In this document: piece by piece, positions 1-14,900 of the stretch
Numbering within the stretch: the first letter of the stretch is position 1
Layout: every line of letters starts with the position of its first letter
Assembly: GCA_030761205.1 (NCBI GenBank)
Contig: JAULJL010000021.1
Coordinates: 13,435,160-13,499,159 of the forward strand
DNA length: 64,000 nucleotides
From: Fremontodendron californicum
Taxonomy: Eukaryota > Streptophyta > Magnoliopsida > Malvales > Malvaceae
Direction of reading: 5' to 3'
Made by a program: the position numbers and the translations under genes
The notes under the pieces: model-generated
Seen by the model: only the letters and a program-made list of their open reading frames with translations
Told to the model about the DNA's origin: nothing
Databases searched by the model: none

Positions 1-1479
1 AAAAAAACATTTCGAACGTGGGGCATATCCCAATTAATTTATGGAGTAATATTTAAAATGTGATATTTAATAAATTTAAAATTTGAATTTAAATATCTAC
101 AATTTCTTTTTTTTATTCTCAACTCGCAATCTCTTTTATACCATTTTTTTTTTCATCTAACATTTTATATCTCAATCAACATTTTTCTTTTGTTGAGAAT
201 GGAATAAAGATTTGATTAAACATGGAACTAAGAAACATCCAAAATAAGAAAAGGTATGATGTGATTTCTGAAAAACTAAATTGCTTTGTGAATAAGAAAA
301 GCATATCCTTAAAGCATGATTATGGTGCACCCAATTTGTGCTGCCACCACTAAAGTTTTGACTTCTGAAATATCTTCAATAAACTCAACAATCACACTCT
401 ATTTTAACAGCAGCCTCTCCTATGATCACTTGCCTCTCATTGTGTCATATTGTTACTCTGATTGAGAGCAAGAAGGCGAGTATCAGATACAGATACAGGT
501 GCATCTTCAATATAGATAAGTTTAAATTGTTTTAAGTTTTTTTTACATATTTCGAGAATCAAATTTTCATATCCATATTTGTTGAATCATAATTGATTTA
601 AAATATAAAAGTTAAAATGTAACAATTATTATAAAATAATTAGTTTATATAGAAGTAGAATTATGTATTTTGTCATTTTTAAAAAAGTATTATATTTTGT
701 GAACAATCATTCAAAAATTTTATTTGCTTCTGTATAAAAAATGCTTTTTATTACTTTTCAAAAACGAAAAGAAAATAAGAAAAGTGCCAAACAAACGAAA
801 TAATTCAAAGTGTTTTTGGTTAGAAAAAAAAAAATACCAAATTTTGCAATTTTGATTTACTCCTCTAATCAAATTTCAAAAAAAAAAAAAAAAAAAAAAC
901 ACTAAAGTTTAAGCATTTTCTTATTATTCTTCATACCAAGTTAAATATAAATATTTAATTTAATATGGAAGGAAGAAAGATTTTCTAAGTATATATTCCA
1001 TATATTTCTTATTGTTTATTATTTTATAGAACCTACTATAAATTTAATTTATTGTGCTATTCAAATTTTTTTGTTATTTTTGATTTCTTGAGAAAGATAT
1101 ATATATATATATATATTAAATTTTAAATATTATCATAAAATATTAGATAATTATTTTTTCACAAAACAAAAGTACATGTGTATTACTATTTAACATTTTT
1201 AGAGCATATAATATTGAAAATCAATCTTAATAATTCTCTTTCAACAGGTATATGCTAGATTCTTTTATGTTTATCTTTGTAGAATTTATATATATTGTAA
1301 TTTATTTTTTCTGTTTTTAGTTCATATTTTCTAATTTAATTTTTTTGTTGGACTCGTAACTAGAGTTTAATAATTATTGTAAGATATGAGGTATTCATTT
1401 TTATTTAAAGTAAGAAACTAAAAATTATTATTATTATTATATTAACCTTATTTTAAAAAAATGTTTTTTTAAGTATAAA

Positions 1480-2028
1480 ATAAAGGTGCTCGTGGGTCGG
1501 GCCGGGTCGGGTTCGGACCAGGCTTAGATATGATATCAGCACCATATATATTTGTTCAAGTCCGGCCCAGTCAGAAATATGAGTCTCAAATTCTGCCCAA
1601 ATCCGTCCATATTTGTAAATAGGTAGTTCAAACCCATTTAGGCCAGCCCATTTTTTTTTTTAAATTTAAACAAATATTTTTAATTTTATTATATAATTTT
1701 TAATAATTTTATTTTTTTTATTAAGTTTTAAAACATGAATAACTTAGCATATTTTAAATGTTTACACTATAATATTATATATATTTATTTTTTATATGAT
1801 ATAAATTATATAATATATAAAATATAAATATTATATATTTTATAAATGAAAAATGGGCCAAGTCGGGCCAGATTTGAGTCTTGATTGTTAGAGTCAAGAC
1901 CCAGCCCATTTTTCAAATGGGTCTCGTATATTTTTTTGTCCAATCCATATTTGGGCTTAATATTTTTGTCCAAACTCTTTAAAATATTGGCGAACCTTCG
2001 GATTTGGACGGATAATCCAACCCAATAT
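1480..2028. mobile_element. hAT-like non-autonomous insertion with 8-bp TSD
   Basis: Flanked by AGTATAAA at 1472-1479 and 2029-2036. Copy 2 has the empty site near 17380-17400 with one copy of this word. GC-rich ends carrying GGTCGGGCC-type words surround an AT-rich core, as in the other members. Specific to unit 1, so inserted after the duplication or lost from unit 2. Confidence 0.7.
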
Positions 2029-2210
2029 AGTATAAAGCAAGTAATTTTCAATTAATTGTCAGCAAGTTAACTAATAAAGTTGAGATGGAAATTATGGGAG
2101 AATTGAGAAAGAAGAAACAACAAAGTTTGGCCTGTCCTACATGTTACGCCCATCATTACAAAACTTTGCCCAATTGTATGTTTACATGTTCAAATTAATT
2201 TTCTTTTTTG

Positions 2211-2309
2211 GCTCACGCTATGTTTATACTTTATTTTCACATTAGGCTCACGCTATGTTTATACTTTATTTTCAGATTAGGCTCACGCTATGTTTATACT
2301 TTATTTTCC
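2211..2309 (+). repeat. 35-bp tandem repeat, almost 3 copies
   Basis: Units start at 2211, 2246 and 2281 with GGCTCACGCTATGTTTATAC-like sequence. Unit 2 has a single copy near 17605. A local expansion in one duplicate. Confidence 0.85.
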
Positions 2310-4414
2310 TTTTTTCTTAATTAATGAAATTATATGCACAAAATTACAATCACACTGAAATTATTTGCCACAAAATCAATTCTCATATAAAAAAATTATT
2401 TTTTCACACAAAATCAACCAACATACCAGCATAGTTGAATAAATCTAAGTAAAAGTTAGACTAAATGTGATAAGACTTCAACAAAAGCCTCGAGTATAGG
2501 TGGAATCAAAAGGGATATATAAACCTTTTTATGGATCAGATTGACTTGGCTAAATCCATATAAAAAAAAATTATTTGTTGTCATTTGGTCTGGCCCTTCA
2601 GACTTGAAAATTTTGTTTTATAGTTTAAAATATATTAAAATATTAAAAATTTATTTTTATTTTTATATTAATATATATATTTATAATTAAATGAAAATAA
2701 TTTTTTATTGATTGGATAATAATTCAGGTCAAATCGGGACGGATAATCCAAACTTTTAAATCCAATTTAAATCAAACTTGTTCAATCGGACAGATAATCT
2801 GAACTTTAAATGGTTATGGGGATTCTTTGTTTTGAAACCCTTTTGTTAATTACATATTTTTTTCAACCAAAAATAATAAAATATTTATACGCCCCCATCC
2901 AAAAAAAACCAAAATGTGGCCCTCAACCACTTAACATGAGAACTTTTATAAGTTGGTAAGAAATTATAGAAACCGAATCTGACATCTTTAGGCTGGATCG
3001 AATTTGGTCTGAAGAAGTCGGATTCAGACTTTTTCAGTCATACTCGTCCGGTTGGATTGATTATATTCGAATTGAATTGAATTAGATTTGAAGATTATAT
3101 TTTATAATCCGAGTCGGTTCAGTTTGATGCTGATTATTATTCATTTAATAAAAATATTTTTTATTTAAATTTAATTATAAAAATATATATTAATAAAAAA
3201 TAATTTTTTAACATTTTCTGAAAAATAATATAAAATGTCAAATTTAACTCGAATCGAATAAACAAAATAAAAAAAAAATTGAACAACCATCCAACTTAGA
3301 ATAATTTGATGTTGGCAAAAGGCATACGGATAGACGGCAACAAGTTTCCGACACTGTACTGCTTCTAATGCTGACGATAACCGAGGAAAAGAGAATGAGA
3401 AAAAGGAAAGTAAGAAAATGGATAGAAAAACTGTTTTCAAATATTCTTTTTTATATAAAATGGTTTTTATAAAAATATAAATTTTAATGTTTAAAATATA
3501 AAATTTGGTTACAAATTTTTTTACGATATAAGATATAAAATATAAAATAATTTTTACAAATAGAAATGGTTCAATACGTATTAAGAATTATAATTTTTTT
3601 TTTGTGTTTTCCTATTAATTTAATTGTTGGCATTTAAAAAAAATATCTTAGTGGCCTTATTGCATTATTTTAACAAAAACCCAATTACTTCTATATTTAT
3701 TTAATATTGATATTATATATCTTAATTAGGATTTGAAAGAAAAATCAAATTATTTCTTTTTTTTACCATGTCAACTAGAGGTAATGGCACGTTTGGGGTT
3801 TTTAACTAAATATTCCTTTTCTATTTAAATGGTGGTATCGAAAACCAAAATAGAGTGGTAAAAAGTAATTTCCGGAATTTTTAATTTAGTAGAATGATAA
3901 AATTTGATAATTATCTTATTATATACAAGCAGAAAAACATTTTCAAATTCACATGTTATTGAAATTATCTCATTCATTATCGGTAGAATTTTTATATTTT
4001 ATAAGCGAGATTTTAATATGTGACACATATTGCTTAGGTTATATTAAAAAAAAAATTTAATTTTTTTAAAAAAAAATTGAATATGTGACAATCTCTTAAC
4101 CTCTTGTGAGGTTAAAAAACTTTATTGGCAATATATAAAAAAACAAACTTATTAGTATGAATAAGTTGTAAACTCTAACTAACATTTGTTAAAATACTAA
4201 GTTTATAGATAAAAAAAAAATTACATAAAAATTAACAATTTTTTACACTTAAAATTTGATCTCGCAATCTCCACATATATGTATGCTACACGATTAATTA
4301 ATGTCTCATCTATACCAAATTTAGGCAAATAAAAGATTATTAATAAGGACCTAAGAGGGAGGAAATAGTACATGAGTAGCTATATTGTTCAGCTCTAGCT
4401 AACAGGAGCACAAA

Positions 4415-4708
4415 TAGACCTGTTTAAGGGTCGGGTAATTTGCCCGACCCAATAGGTCCGGTCAGAATTAAGTCGAATCTAGATAAAAATTTGGTAATTC
4501 GAGTCGATCTAGTCCGTTTAAATTATTATTCAATTAACTAAAAAAATTATTTAAATTTCATTATAAAATATATATTAATATAAAAATAATATTTTAATAT
4601 TTTTTTTTACAATGAAAGAGGCATTTAGGCTGATCTGAACCCGACTTGAAACGAACTTGAGTAAGGAAAAAAATTCTCAAACTACAGTCCAACTCATGAA
4701 TAAGTCTA
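4415..4708. mobile_element. hAT-like MITE, TIR TAGACCTGTTTA, shared copy
   Basis: Starts TAGACCTGTTTA and ends TGAATAAGTCTA, an inverted pair. The flanks AGCACAAA and ATCACAAG look like a worn 8-bp target duplication. The same insertion is at 21317-21614 in unit 2, so it predates the duplication. Structure: GC-rich arms around an AT-rich core. Confidence 0.7.
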
Positions 4709-4956
4709 ATCACAAGATTGCTAACAATCTTATAATTTGTTGACACAATATTGAATTTTTGTCAATTTTAAATAAAAAATCACAAAATTAAAATGTAAAA
4801 CTGAAATACATTAATAACTATATTTGTTTAGATACATCCATTTGCCAAAATGCCAACACAGTTCTTAACTTCTTATTAATTTTTTAGCCATATATATTCT
4901 TCCATTTTGTCAAACCTTTTGCCAGGCTGAGAAGGGACAGTCCAATCTCAAGGGGA

Positions 4957-5211
4957 GTTATAAGATAAGTTTCTTAGGATGAGCTTAAAATAGGTTTTAT
5001 TATATATAAACATGATAAAATTATATATAAATATGATAAATTATATATTTATATGATAAATTACATATAAACATGATAAATATATCATGTATTTATGTAT
5101 TTTTTTACATACATAAATTTTTTTAGATATAAATATGATACAAATTACATATATAATAAAACTTAAAAAAAACTTATTTTAAAGAGTTTTCCTTATTATT
5201 TCCTTATATCA
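4957..5211. mobile_element. Unit-1-specific TIR-like insertion
   Basis: In unit 2, 'AATCTCAA'-like sequence runs straight into GCGTCAAGCC near 21960. In unit 1 about 255 bp intervene. The ends are inverted and imperfect (GGGGAGTT...ATAAGTTT against AAACTTAT...AGTTTTCC). Family not recognised. Confidence 0.5.
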
Positions 5212-5947
5212 AGCGTCAAGCCTTGTCCCCCCAACTTTTGAAAGCCTTTTATTTTTTGTTTGCTAACCTACTAATTAATTAATTTTTGAAGCCTTCTTTA
5301 ATTGCATTTTTATCTTTTTCAACAAAAGTGAATCCTCTATCCTTTAAGTCATCATGTCCTAATTTGATTCTTAATATTCAAAATTTTCAAAATAGTTTCT
5401 GGCTTGGCACCTGTCTTGTCATTATTTAGATTTATCATTTATGTATTTATATCGTTGTTTTTTATTTATTTTTTCTGTTATAATTCTATTTATGGTGTTT
5501 TATATTTATAAAAATTTTGATGTATTAATAATTTGTTTTACATAAATTTTGACATGTTTGTTTATTAATGTCGTGTTTGTATTTCTTCTTCATATCGTAT
5601 CTTATTTTTTGTCATATTTTAATTATTTTTTCTGTATCATATAATTATCATATAATTATATCGTATCCAATATTAGGAAGTCTATTTACCTAGCTACCTA
5701 ACAAATACTTCTTATAATAACACTTTAAATTGTCCAGTTTTCAGTATTCATTTTAAACTTTAACTCAATCTCATAAAAGCCTCAGGTTTGAACTCTATTT
5801 ACTTAAACATTTGCAAAAGTTGCAATAATGATCTGTTGCAATAATTATCTGTTTTTGGTGCTTATTTGAATAAGTTTTGCTGCTAAAGAATTGAGAAATT
5901 ATATAATTTCTTCTCCATTTTCAGGGAAAAAAAGGTAGTTTTGGCAA

Positions 5948-8900
5948 ATGGGGTTTCTAAATCTGTTCATTGTAGCACTAATGCCAGTTCTGAAAGTAAT
6001 ATTGATAACTGGGGTTGGCTTGTTGGTTGCTTTGGATCGCATAAAGCTCTTGGGGCCAGAGGCAAACCACCATTTGAACAATGTAAAATACATATAAATC
6101 TATACCCATTTTTTTACTGTTGAATTTATTTACTTAATAATTGATATTGCTAGATTTCTTCCAAGATCACTTAATTGCATATATTAAGATATTTTACTAT
6201 TTTTTCTGTTTTTTTTTCTTCTTCTCATGTATAGATTGTATTCTATGTGCTAAGTCCTTCACTTGTGGCCAGCAGCTTAGCTGAATCTATCACTTTCAAA
6301 AGTTTCATTACATTGTTAGTTCCATTCTATTCCTTATTTTAATTTTTATTTATTTTCTTTTGTTAAATTTGGGGTTTTAAATTGCGGTCGCATACGTATT
6401 TTCAATTGTGTCGTGTTTATCGTGGTTGAGGTCGACATAATGAATGTCACCGCGGTCAATTACGATAAATATCGACCGTGAATATCAACGGCTGAAGGGC
6501 TGAAATCATAAAATAACAGCCGCAGCGTCGCGTTGCGACCGCTATTTAAATCTCTCGTTAAATTACTTGTCTATGGATATACAGATGTCAAGAATTTAAT
6601 TAGTAGCAATGGTAATGCGATATTACGATCGCTATTTTACGGTTTCTACTCTTTTTGTTGCCGATATTTATCGCAATTGACCACGATAATATGTATTACT
6701 TTGGCAACCGCGATAAATACTAGGCGAACGAAAACATGTCCGTGACCACAATTTAAATCCCTGACATAAGTATTGGTAAATTTTATAGGGTAATGGGTTC
6801 ATTTTTGTTCATGGTTTTTCTTACCAGGTGGTTCATGCCGCTGAATATTTTGCTAACATTCGTTTTCGGTTCAATACTGGCTTGGCTTCTCATAAAAATC
6901 ACTAAAACCCCTAAACACCTTCAGGGCATTGTCATTAGCTGCTGTTCTGCCGGTAAATTTCCTATTTATCCCTCCCTATTCTCAAATTCTCCTTTGATTT
7001 AATAGAAACAATATGTAAATTAAATGTTTTCAAATGTTCAACAATTTCTTATTTATATTCAAAATTATTTCTTTTTTTTTTTCCCTTTTTTCTTTTATTT
7101 CTGTGGGAAATAATTGCACAGGAAATACTGGGAACCTGCCTCTAATTATGATTCCAGCAGCCTGTGAGGAGCCAAATAATCCATTTGGAGATCCATCTGT
7201 TTGCTTTTCACACGCTAAGCCATATGCTTCACTATCTTTATCGGTATATAAGATTCTAGATACAATTTACATATAGTAATTAAATAGCGGTCGCAATGCG
7301 ACGTTACGATTGCTATTTTGCGGTTTCAATTTTATCCACAGTCGACATTTATCGTCGATATTCATTGCAATTGATTGCGATAGCATTCGTAACGTCCACA
7401 ACCGTGATAAACATGACACGATCAAAAACGCGTCTGCGACTGCAATTTAAATCCTCTAAAAATAAATTTATATTAATTTCAGTTTCTTTTGTTATTATTA
7501 TAATTTTGTGCTTTGAACGGCCTACTAAACAGATTGGAGCCATTTATATATGGTCATATGTCTATGGTATCATGCGCCTGTATGCAAATAAAGGCATAGA
7601 AAATGGCTCCACCTCTGAAACAGCACTTCCAGGGAGTTCCAGAGAATTAGCTGTTCTTCCTTCAAGTGATTGCCACAATATTCAAATGCGTCCCACCAGT
7701 TCCCAAGAAACAAATGCAAAGGTTAATTTAGGCTCTATTTTCATCTAAACTTCTATCTTTAAACATTCAATTGCAAAATACTGAGTTAATTTGGTCCAAA
7801 TTAAATCATAATAAAGGAAGTGTAAGCAATTGTCTATAGAAGATCATATCATCTATCATCTTTTATAGTAAAAAAGAGGTCGTAGCATAAAGATAAAAGA
7901 AGGGGTTGCAGATTTTGAGATTTGAATCTCAAACATGTTGAATGCTACCTCTTATAAAAGTAACAGCATGAACTAATTGGGCTAAGCCCCGGTTCATTGT
8001 CTATTCATCTTTGCTTCTTTCACAATTATGTTGGAGCTTTTTTAGGAATCCAAGAATTAATGTATGAATATATGAATTCTTTTGGTTTAATTTCTTGTGA
8101 ACGTTAGTCTTAACTAGACCTACTCAAAGATTGAACTAATCGCCCGGTCCGAAATGTCCAACTTGATTTGGGCCGAACATGAGTAAGGTTTTTTGTTATT
8201 CGGGCCGGGCCGACCTGGACCCAATCCGAAACGAATAAGAGCAATATAAAAAAAATTTCCCGACCGCGGTTCAATCTATGAGCAGGTTTAGTGATAGGAT
8301 CTACCCTGTTTTCCTTACAACGAAACTTTTAGCTAAGAGTCTGATTCAATGCTACAGACCCTGTTTTCCTTACAATAAAACTTTTAGCTAAGAGTCTGAT
8401 TCAATGCTACTAGAAAAAATTGCTTTCATTTGGGTCCCTGAATGATAATCTTATTAAGATTTCTCAATAGATGTCAGTTTTGAAGAAAATAAAGCAACGG
8501 ATGAAGATCATTTCAGGAAGGGTTGACCTAAAAAGGCTGTTTGCACCAACAGCAATCGCAGCGGTACGTTAAAATGCTTTACATATATCTGATCTATAGA
8601 CCTACTCATCTCTGGAATTCGATTCGAAAATTTTATTTTTCCCTTACACAAGCTCGGTTTTAGACGGATCCGAACCGATCCGTCGATCTATTTTACTGTT
8701 TAAATAATATTAAAAATTATTTTAAAAATTATTTTTATATTAATATTTATATATTTTTATAATTAAATTTAAATAAAAAATAGTTTTTTATTATATAAAT
8801 AGATATTCGGATTGGCTTGAATCGAAAAAATTTCTATCTAAACCCGACTCAATATAAACCGGGTCGGGACGGGCGGACTACCCGGTACTTGGAGCAAGTC

Positions 8901-11900
8901 TAATCTGATCCCTTTGCCCTGAATTTATTGTTAACATGGATCGATCCCTTTGCCCTTCAGATTGTTGGGTTTATCATCGGGATGGTCTCTCCAATCCGAA
9001 AACTAATGATTGGTAATAACGCTCCTCTTCGTGTAATTGATAGCTCTGCATATATAATGGGGTACGCCTGCTTTCTAGACATCCTATTCTTCTTCTATTC
9101 ATAAAAGTGATTTCATGTTTTGTTCCTTCTTTTTTTTTTTTTTTTTTTGTTTAATAAATAAATGTGATGTTAATATATGCAGGGAGGCAGCAATTCCATG
9201 TATGACCTTGATAATGGGGGCAAATCTTTTGAGAGGTTGATATATATATATTTTTTATTTACAAAAAGAGTAGACTCATCTACTAATTAATTTCGGAAAA
9301 CTAATTCTAAGAATATCATTGAACAAAAGAGTTTTCGCTCCATCAGAGAGTAGCATAGTGCAAGAATTTAAATTGAAATCGCGGACGTGTTTTTAGTCAC
9401 GTCATATTTATCATTGTTGCGAATATAATGAATGTTACTTCGGTCAATTGCGATAAATATCAACTGTAAATATTAACGACGACAAAAGCAAAAACCACAA
9501 ATAACAAGCGTTAAATCACATTACGGCCGTTATTTAAATTCTTGACCCAATGATTGTTAGACTCGCATAAAAGATCACTCAATCGACACAAAAATTTGTT
9601 TCATATAATCATGATGAATTTTAACAAATTCAATCTCTTTGAATATAGTGTTTGCATGCTTGATTAGATTATAATGAAAATCAAAACGAGAAGAGTCTTT
9701 TTTTTATTTTCAATTCTTTTTTAATTGGATCGATTTAGGGATTTAAATTACGGTTGCGGATGCGTTTTTTTATCGTATCATATTTATTGAGGTTGCAGAC
9801 GCAACGAATGCTATTATGATCAATTACAATAAATGTCAGTAGTGAAAAAACCAAAACCATAAATAGTAACCGTAACATTGCATTACGACGATTATATTTA
9901 AATTCATGAATCGATCCTTTGAATTGTCAAAACCAACATTGCGTTTCTGCAATTTATTAAAAGTTTTTTAATTAGAAGATGATTGTTGCAGGTCTAAAAG
10001 GATCAGATGTGAGCCGGACTGTGATTATAGGGATTATAGCAGTGAGGAACATTTGCTTGCCTCTCTTGGGGATCGGTGTTGTTAAAGCTGCACGCCATTT
10101 CGGCATGGTTGAATCAGATAATACCTTATATCAGTTTGTTCTTATGCTTCAGTTTGCTGTTCCACCTGCAATGGCTATAGGTAAATGACAAGCCTTTTAC
10201 TCTATGTTTTACAATTTCAGAAACTTACAAGTTTGCATCGTCTAAACCTATGTGTTTTTGGACTCGGATATAAGTGTCGGATACGGGTATGTGTTCGACA
10301 AGGTTATATTCAATTTTTCTAAGTATTTTTATGTATTTGGAGAATCCTTGGAGGGTCATATTCTCATACCTATGTCCGGATATAAGTTGGACACGGGTGT
10401 CGAACATGAATTCTTCAAAAAAAATGAAGAGTCAAAGCAACATAGATCTAAATATCTCTCATCCAAAATCTCGTTTTTAACTAACATTTTTTTACTTGCT
10501 ACAGTGGACACTACACGGAAAAAATAATTAAAACATGACATAGCATGAAAAAATAACACGAACATGACAAATACGTGAATATGTCAAAATCTATATACCA
10601 CGAATTATTAATGTGTCAAAATTTATATAAATGTATAAAACCTTAAACACTATTATAATACGATATGAATACATGAATACGATATGAATACATGAATTAT
10701 CAAGGATCCTGATTTTATTTTTTTAACAGCTTTCCACTGTAATTGAATATACTGAATAAAAATGGATAAAAATGATGATGAGCCAAATTTATCATAAATC
10801 TTTGAACGTGTATAATTTATAAATGATCAAGTTTTCAAGTTAAAACAATATTCAACAATATATTATACGTAGAATATTCATTTCTGCCATCTTACAAAAA
10901 ATAAGAAAAGGCTTATATATAAAATTGCCCCAACTACTATACCTTTTTTTTTCATTTTGGTACCTAAAAGATTTTTGGTATCTATAGTATAATTTTTTGT
11001 CCAAATCGGGTACCTAATCGGTGTATGAAATTATACTATAGATACCCTATTAGGGTCAAAAATTCTTTTGATACCAAAGTGGAAAAAAAAGTATAATACG
11101 GGGTCAATTTTATATATAAGCCTTAAGAAAATAGTAGTTAGTAGAGTGGTAAACTTGTATTTAGAAGTGTTCATGGGATGAATCGGGTCAGGTCCGAATA
11201 GTAAATAAATTTGTTTGTTCAGGCTTGACACGAGCTTGGCCAGTTGGATCTGAAAGTTTATTTTATTATTTAAAATATATTAAAATAATAAAAATTCTTA
11301 TTTTATATTAATATTAATATTTATATATTTTTATAACTAAATTTAAATAAAAATATTTTTTATTGATTAAATAATAATTCAAATACCTGAATTATAAAAA
11401 TCATATCTTAGACCCGATTCAATTCGGGTCCAACCCGCCCAACCTCTTCACAAATCTATTCTATCCTCAAATTTAACTAAAATTATTGTACTAACAAGAA
11501 AAACTCTGAAAATATGTAGTTTAAGATAGGGATAATGTTACAAATGACTTATGAAGTTTATTAATTTTTTTAATGAGGTGCCTCTATTTTAAAAATATCT
11601 ATTTTGATTGTCATAACGGTTTTTCGACCGCTACGACGAATTTGAAAACACAAAAAATGGAGTCGTCACCAATCTTTTTTGCTAGGTGTGATTGGCCACC
11701 TATTAAAACCGGTTTTAGAAAATATTTTAAAATTAATTAAAACATTTTGTAAAACCAATTTCGAAGTCCGCGCTTTGAACCAGAGAGAAAACAAAATCGG
11801 GTTCGGGAGTCAGTTACGTGCGGGGAAGGATTAGCACCCCGCAACGCCTGTTTAGAAAACGGTACCATTCAATCATGTGTTATCTTAAATCTCGATTTAA

Positions 11901-14900
11901 TGGACTTGACATCATTATTTAAAAATAATTCTCTCTTATTTTCATTTTATTTTATTTTTAAAAAAAACATGTTTATTATTTTTTGAATTTTTTTGAACTG
12001 TTATTATTCTTTAAAAAAACGAAAGTGAACATAAATTTGTTATCGAAAATACTCATTAAATATTTCCGACACTCTCGGTGGTATTTAATGAGATCTTCTC
12101 ACCTCAAGATATCTTAGGAATCACAACCGTGATATCCTTCGAATTCCGTCATCGGCAATTTACATCCATTTTTTATTTAAATGTCGGATGCACACGACTT
12201 AGCATATAACTATAAAATTAAACATGCAAATCATGACATTAAAAACATGAGCATGACAAAATATCGAGCGCAATAAACATTCGCTATTTATTTATTTTTA
12301 TTATTTTGATTATTTCCATTTTATTTTATTTATTTTTTTGAAAATGAATTTCTGTATCGAGCATGTCGCTAAATACTCCCACCACTCGTGGTGATATTTA
12401 ACAAAATTCTCTCACCTCAAGATATCTTAGGAATCACTACCGTGACGTCCTTCGAATTCCGTCGTCAGTTATTCGCATTTATTAAATTTTTTTTTTCTCT
12501 TTCGAAAGTAAATTACAATGCTTTTAATAATTATTTTCGAAATAAAAGAAATTATCTATGCAAAAATAATTTTCGAATCACTCCAATATTTCGATAATGT
12601 TTCGCTTATTATTCTTACTCGGACCATTCCAAAGAACGATTGATGTTTCGACCATTCCGAGAAAGAAATCCGTTTTTAGAGAATTTTATTTACCGAAAAT
12701 AAATTTAAAAGACATGTATTAATTAGAAAAATTATTATTTTAATATTTTAAAATCGAAACCGAATAACAAAAATATATCGAATGCCGGACAAAAATAAAT
12801 ACAAATAGTAATGAAAATAAATAAAGAAATTAAAATCATACAAAAAATGTCGAGAATCCGAAAATTAAAATGTCGGACTTGATCTTCGTAAAACTCTTTG
12901 CTCATACTCGACCACCTGAAAAAAAATCAAAAAATAACAAAATCGATAATCATGAATTTTTTCCTTTTTTTTATTTTTTATTTTTGATTTTTGATTCTTT
13001 TTATGTATCATTATTATTATTATATATTTTTGATTTATTTATTTATTTATTTATTTATTCTTTCTTTTTTTTTTTTAATTTTTAATTTTTAATTTTTATT
13101 TTAATTTTAATTTTTTCTTTTTTTTTCTTCTCTTTTTTCTTTCTTTTTTTTCTTTTTTTTCTTTTTTTCTTTCTTTTTTTCTTTCCCTTGGCCCAACATA
13201 GCCAGTTGGGCTGCCAGGCCCAGGGGGGCACGTGGATCAGGCCCCCCTTTTTTGGGCCGGTTCGGCGCGGGTCGGATCTGATTTGGGCCGGATCCGGTCC
13301 AGGCCTTCCTTTTTTTTTTGGGTGGCCGGGTCGGGTGCGCGGACCCCGGGTCGACCCGAGGGTCCGCGCGCGGACCCTCCTTGGGCCGAAACGACGCCGT
13401 TTGGCGTTTCTTTTTTTTTTTCTGGAAGCGGGTGACCCGCGCGGACCCCGGGTCGACCCGCGGGTCGACGCGCGAGTCTCTCTGACCCGCTTCCCCTAAA
13501 CGGTGTCGTTTTGGCACCGTTTATAAACCCTAAACCCCCCTTTTTTCATTTTTTTTCTTTTCTCTCTCTCTATTCCCTCTTTTCTCTCTCTCTCTCTCTA
13601 GCTCAGACCAACCACCGGCGGCCTTGAAACCCAGAAGCCGGTGTCGGACTGCCGCGCCGACCGTCGTCGGCCGCCGCTCGCCGACGGCTAATTGTTTCCA
13701 AAATTTGCAGTCGGGGGGATTCCGACCCCCCCTTTCCGGATTCGGGCATGGTTTTGCCCGAATCTCGACAGATCCCCCTAGATCTGGGGAAAACTTTTCA
13801 ACTTTCCCTTTTTTTTTTGGTTTTTTTTTTCTTTTTGCTGGCTGTGGTTTGATTTTTGTTTTGCAGGGCTTTTTTGGTTGCTGGGTGGGTTGCGAATCGG
13901 AAGGGGGCTCAAATCTGGATTTTTGCCCAGGGGAGAGTCCGGATCTGGATTCTCCTCCCCTTTTTTTTGAGGATGCTTTGATAAAAAAGGGGGGTCCGAT
14001 TTGGGGTCTCGGACCCCAGGTCTGGGTTTTTTCGGGGAAGGGTTCTCTTCTTTTTTTTGGTTCCTTGAAGGGGGGCTCTGATCTGTGTGTGAGCCCCGGA
14101 TCTGGTTTTTTGGTGAAAGGGGGGTCCGAACCTGGTTTTTTTCAAATCTGGGGGCCTCCTCCCTTTTTGGTTTTGATTGGGGTTTTCTTTTATGGAGGGT
14201 TGAGTGTGAGGGCTTGGGTTGCGTGGAGGGGAGGTGGGTGCAGGGTAGGGGGTTGGCAGGGGTAGGTTGGCTGGTTGGTGTGGCAGTGGAGGGTAGGGGG
14301 TTGGCAGTGGTAGGTGGCTAGGGTTTCAGGGTTAGGGTGAAATGGGCCCGAAAATTGGGCCTGGTTTGGGCCGGAAATGGGCCAGTGGGCCTGGGCACTG
14401 GGCCTGGTTTGGGGGTTGAGGGGTTTGGGCCGGAATGGGCCGAGTTTTTAGATTGGGCCTACTAAATAGCAGGCCCTATTCGCAAACGGCCCGGGTCGGA
14501 TTCGAATCCGACCCGGACGAAAATTGGTTATTACATTGATACTTAAGGTTTCACTTCGGGTGCTATTGTAATATCCGTGAGTAACACCATTAAATATTAG
14601 GTGATGTGGCTTTTGTATCCAATAAAAACTTGACACGTGGCATCATTATATGATGCCACATGTATTAACAAAAAATATATATATTATTTTAATTAAAAAA
14701 ATTTCCTTGACACGTGACACAACATAATGATACCATGTGTATTAACAAAAAAAATTTATTATTTTAATTTTTAAAATAAAAAATATTTTTTTTCTTTCTT
14801 CCTTTTTTTCTTTTCTTTTTTCCCTTTATCTCTCCCCTTTTAATTTTAATAAATATTATTAACAAAAATTAAAATAATAATTTTTTTAAATTTTTAATTA

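Larger units (their letters stand above)
1..5924. other. Spacer upstream of PILS copy 1, no gene seen
   Basis: AT-rich DNA with homopolymer runs. It holds the hAT-like insertions listed separately (1480-2028, 4415-4708), two more degenerate members at about 2530-2820 and 2975-3290, a 35-bp triple repeat at 2211-2309 and a copy-specific insertion at 4957-5211. The last about 700 bp before the ATG are conserved with copy 2 and would hold the promoter and 5' UTR. Short ORFs here are not conserved in copy 2. Confidence 0.7.

Noticed and set aside
5899..6123. Short ORFs on both strands at PILS exon 1, repeated at 22628-22852
   Set aside because: Conserved only because exon 1 is conserved; the true frame starts at 5948 and 22677.
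7296..7748. 150-residue ORF as a separate gene
   Set aside because: Its second part is PILS exon 5; the first part is intron and MITE sequence.
13107..14321. Long GC-rich overlapping ORFs on both strands
   Set aside because: They lie in the GC-rich part of a solo LTR, have biased composition (repeated P/R/G), and have no frame conservation with the other two LTRs.
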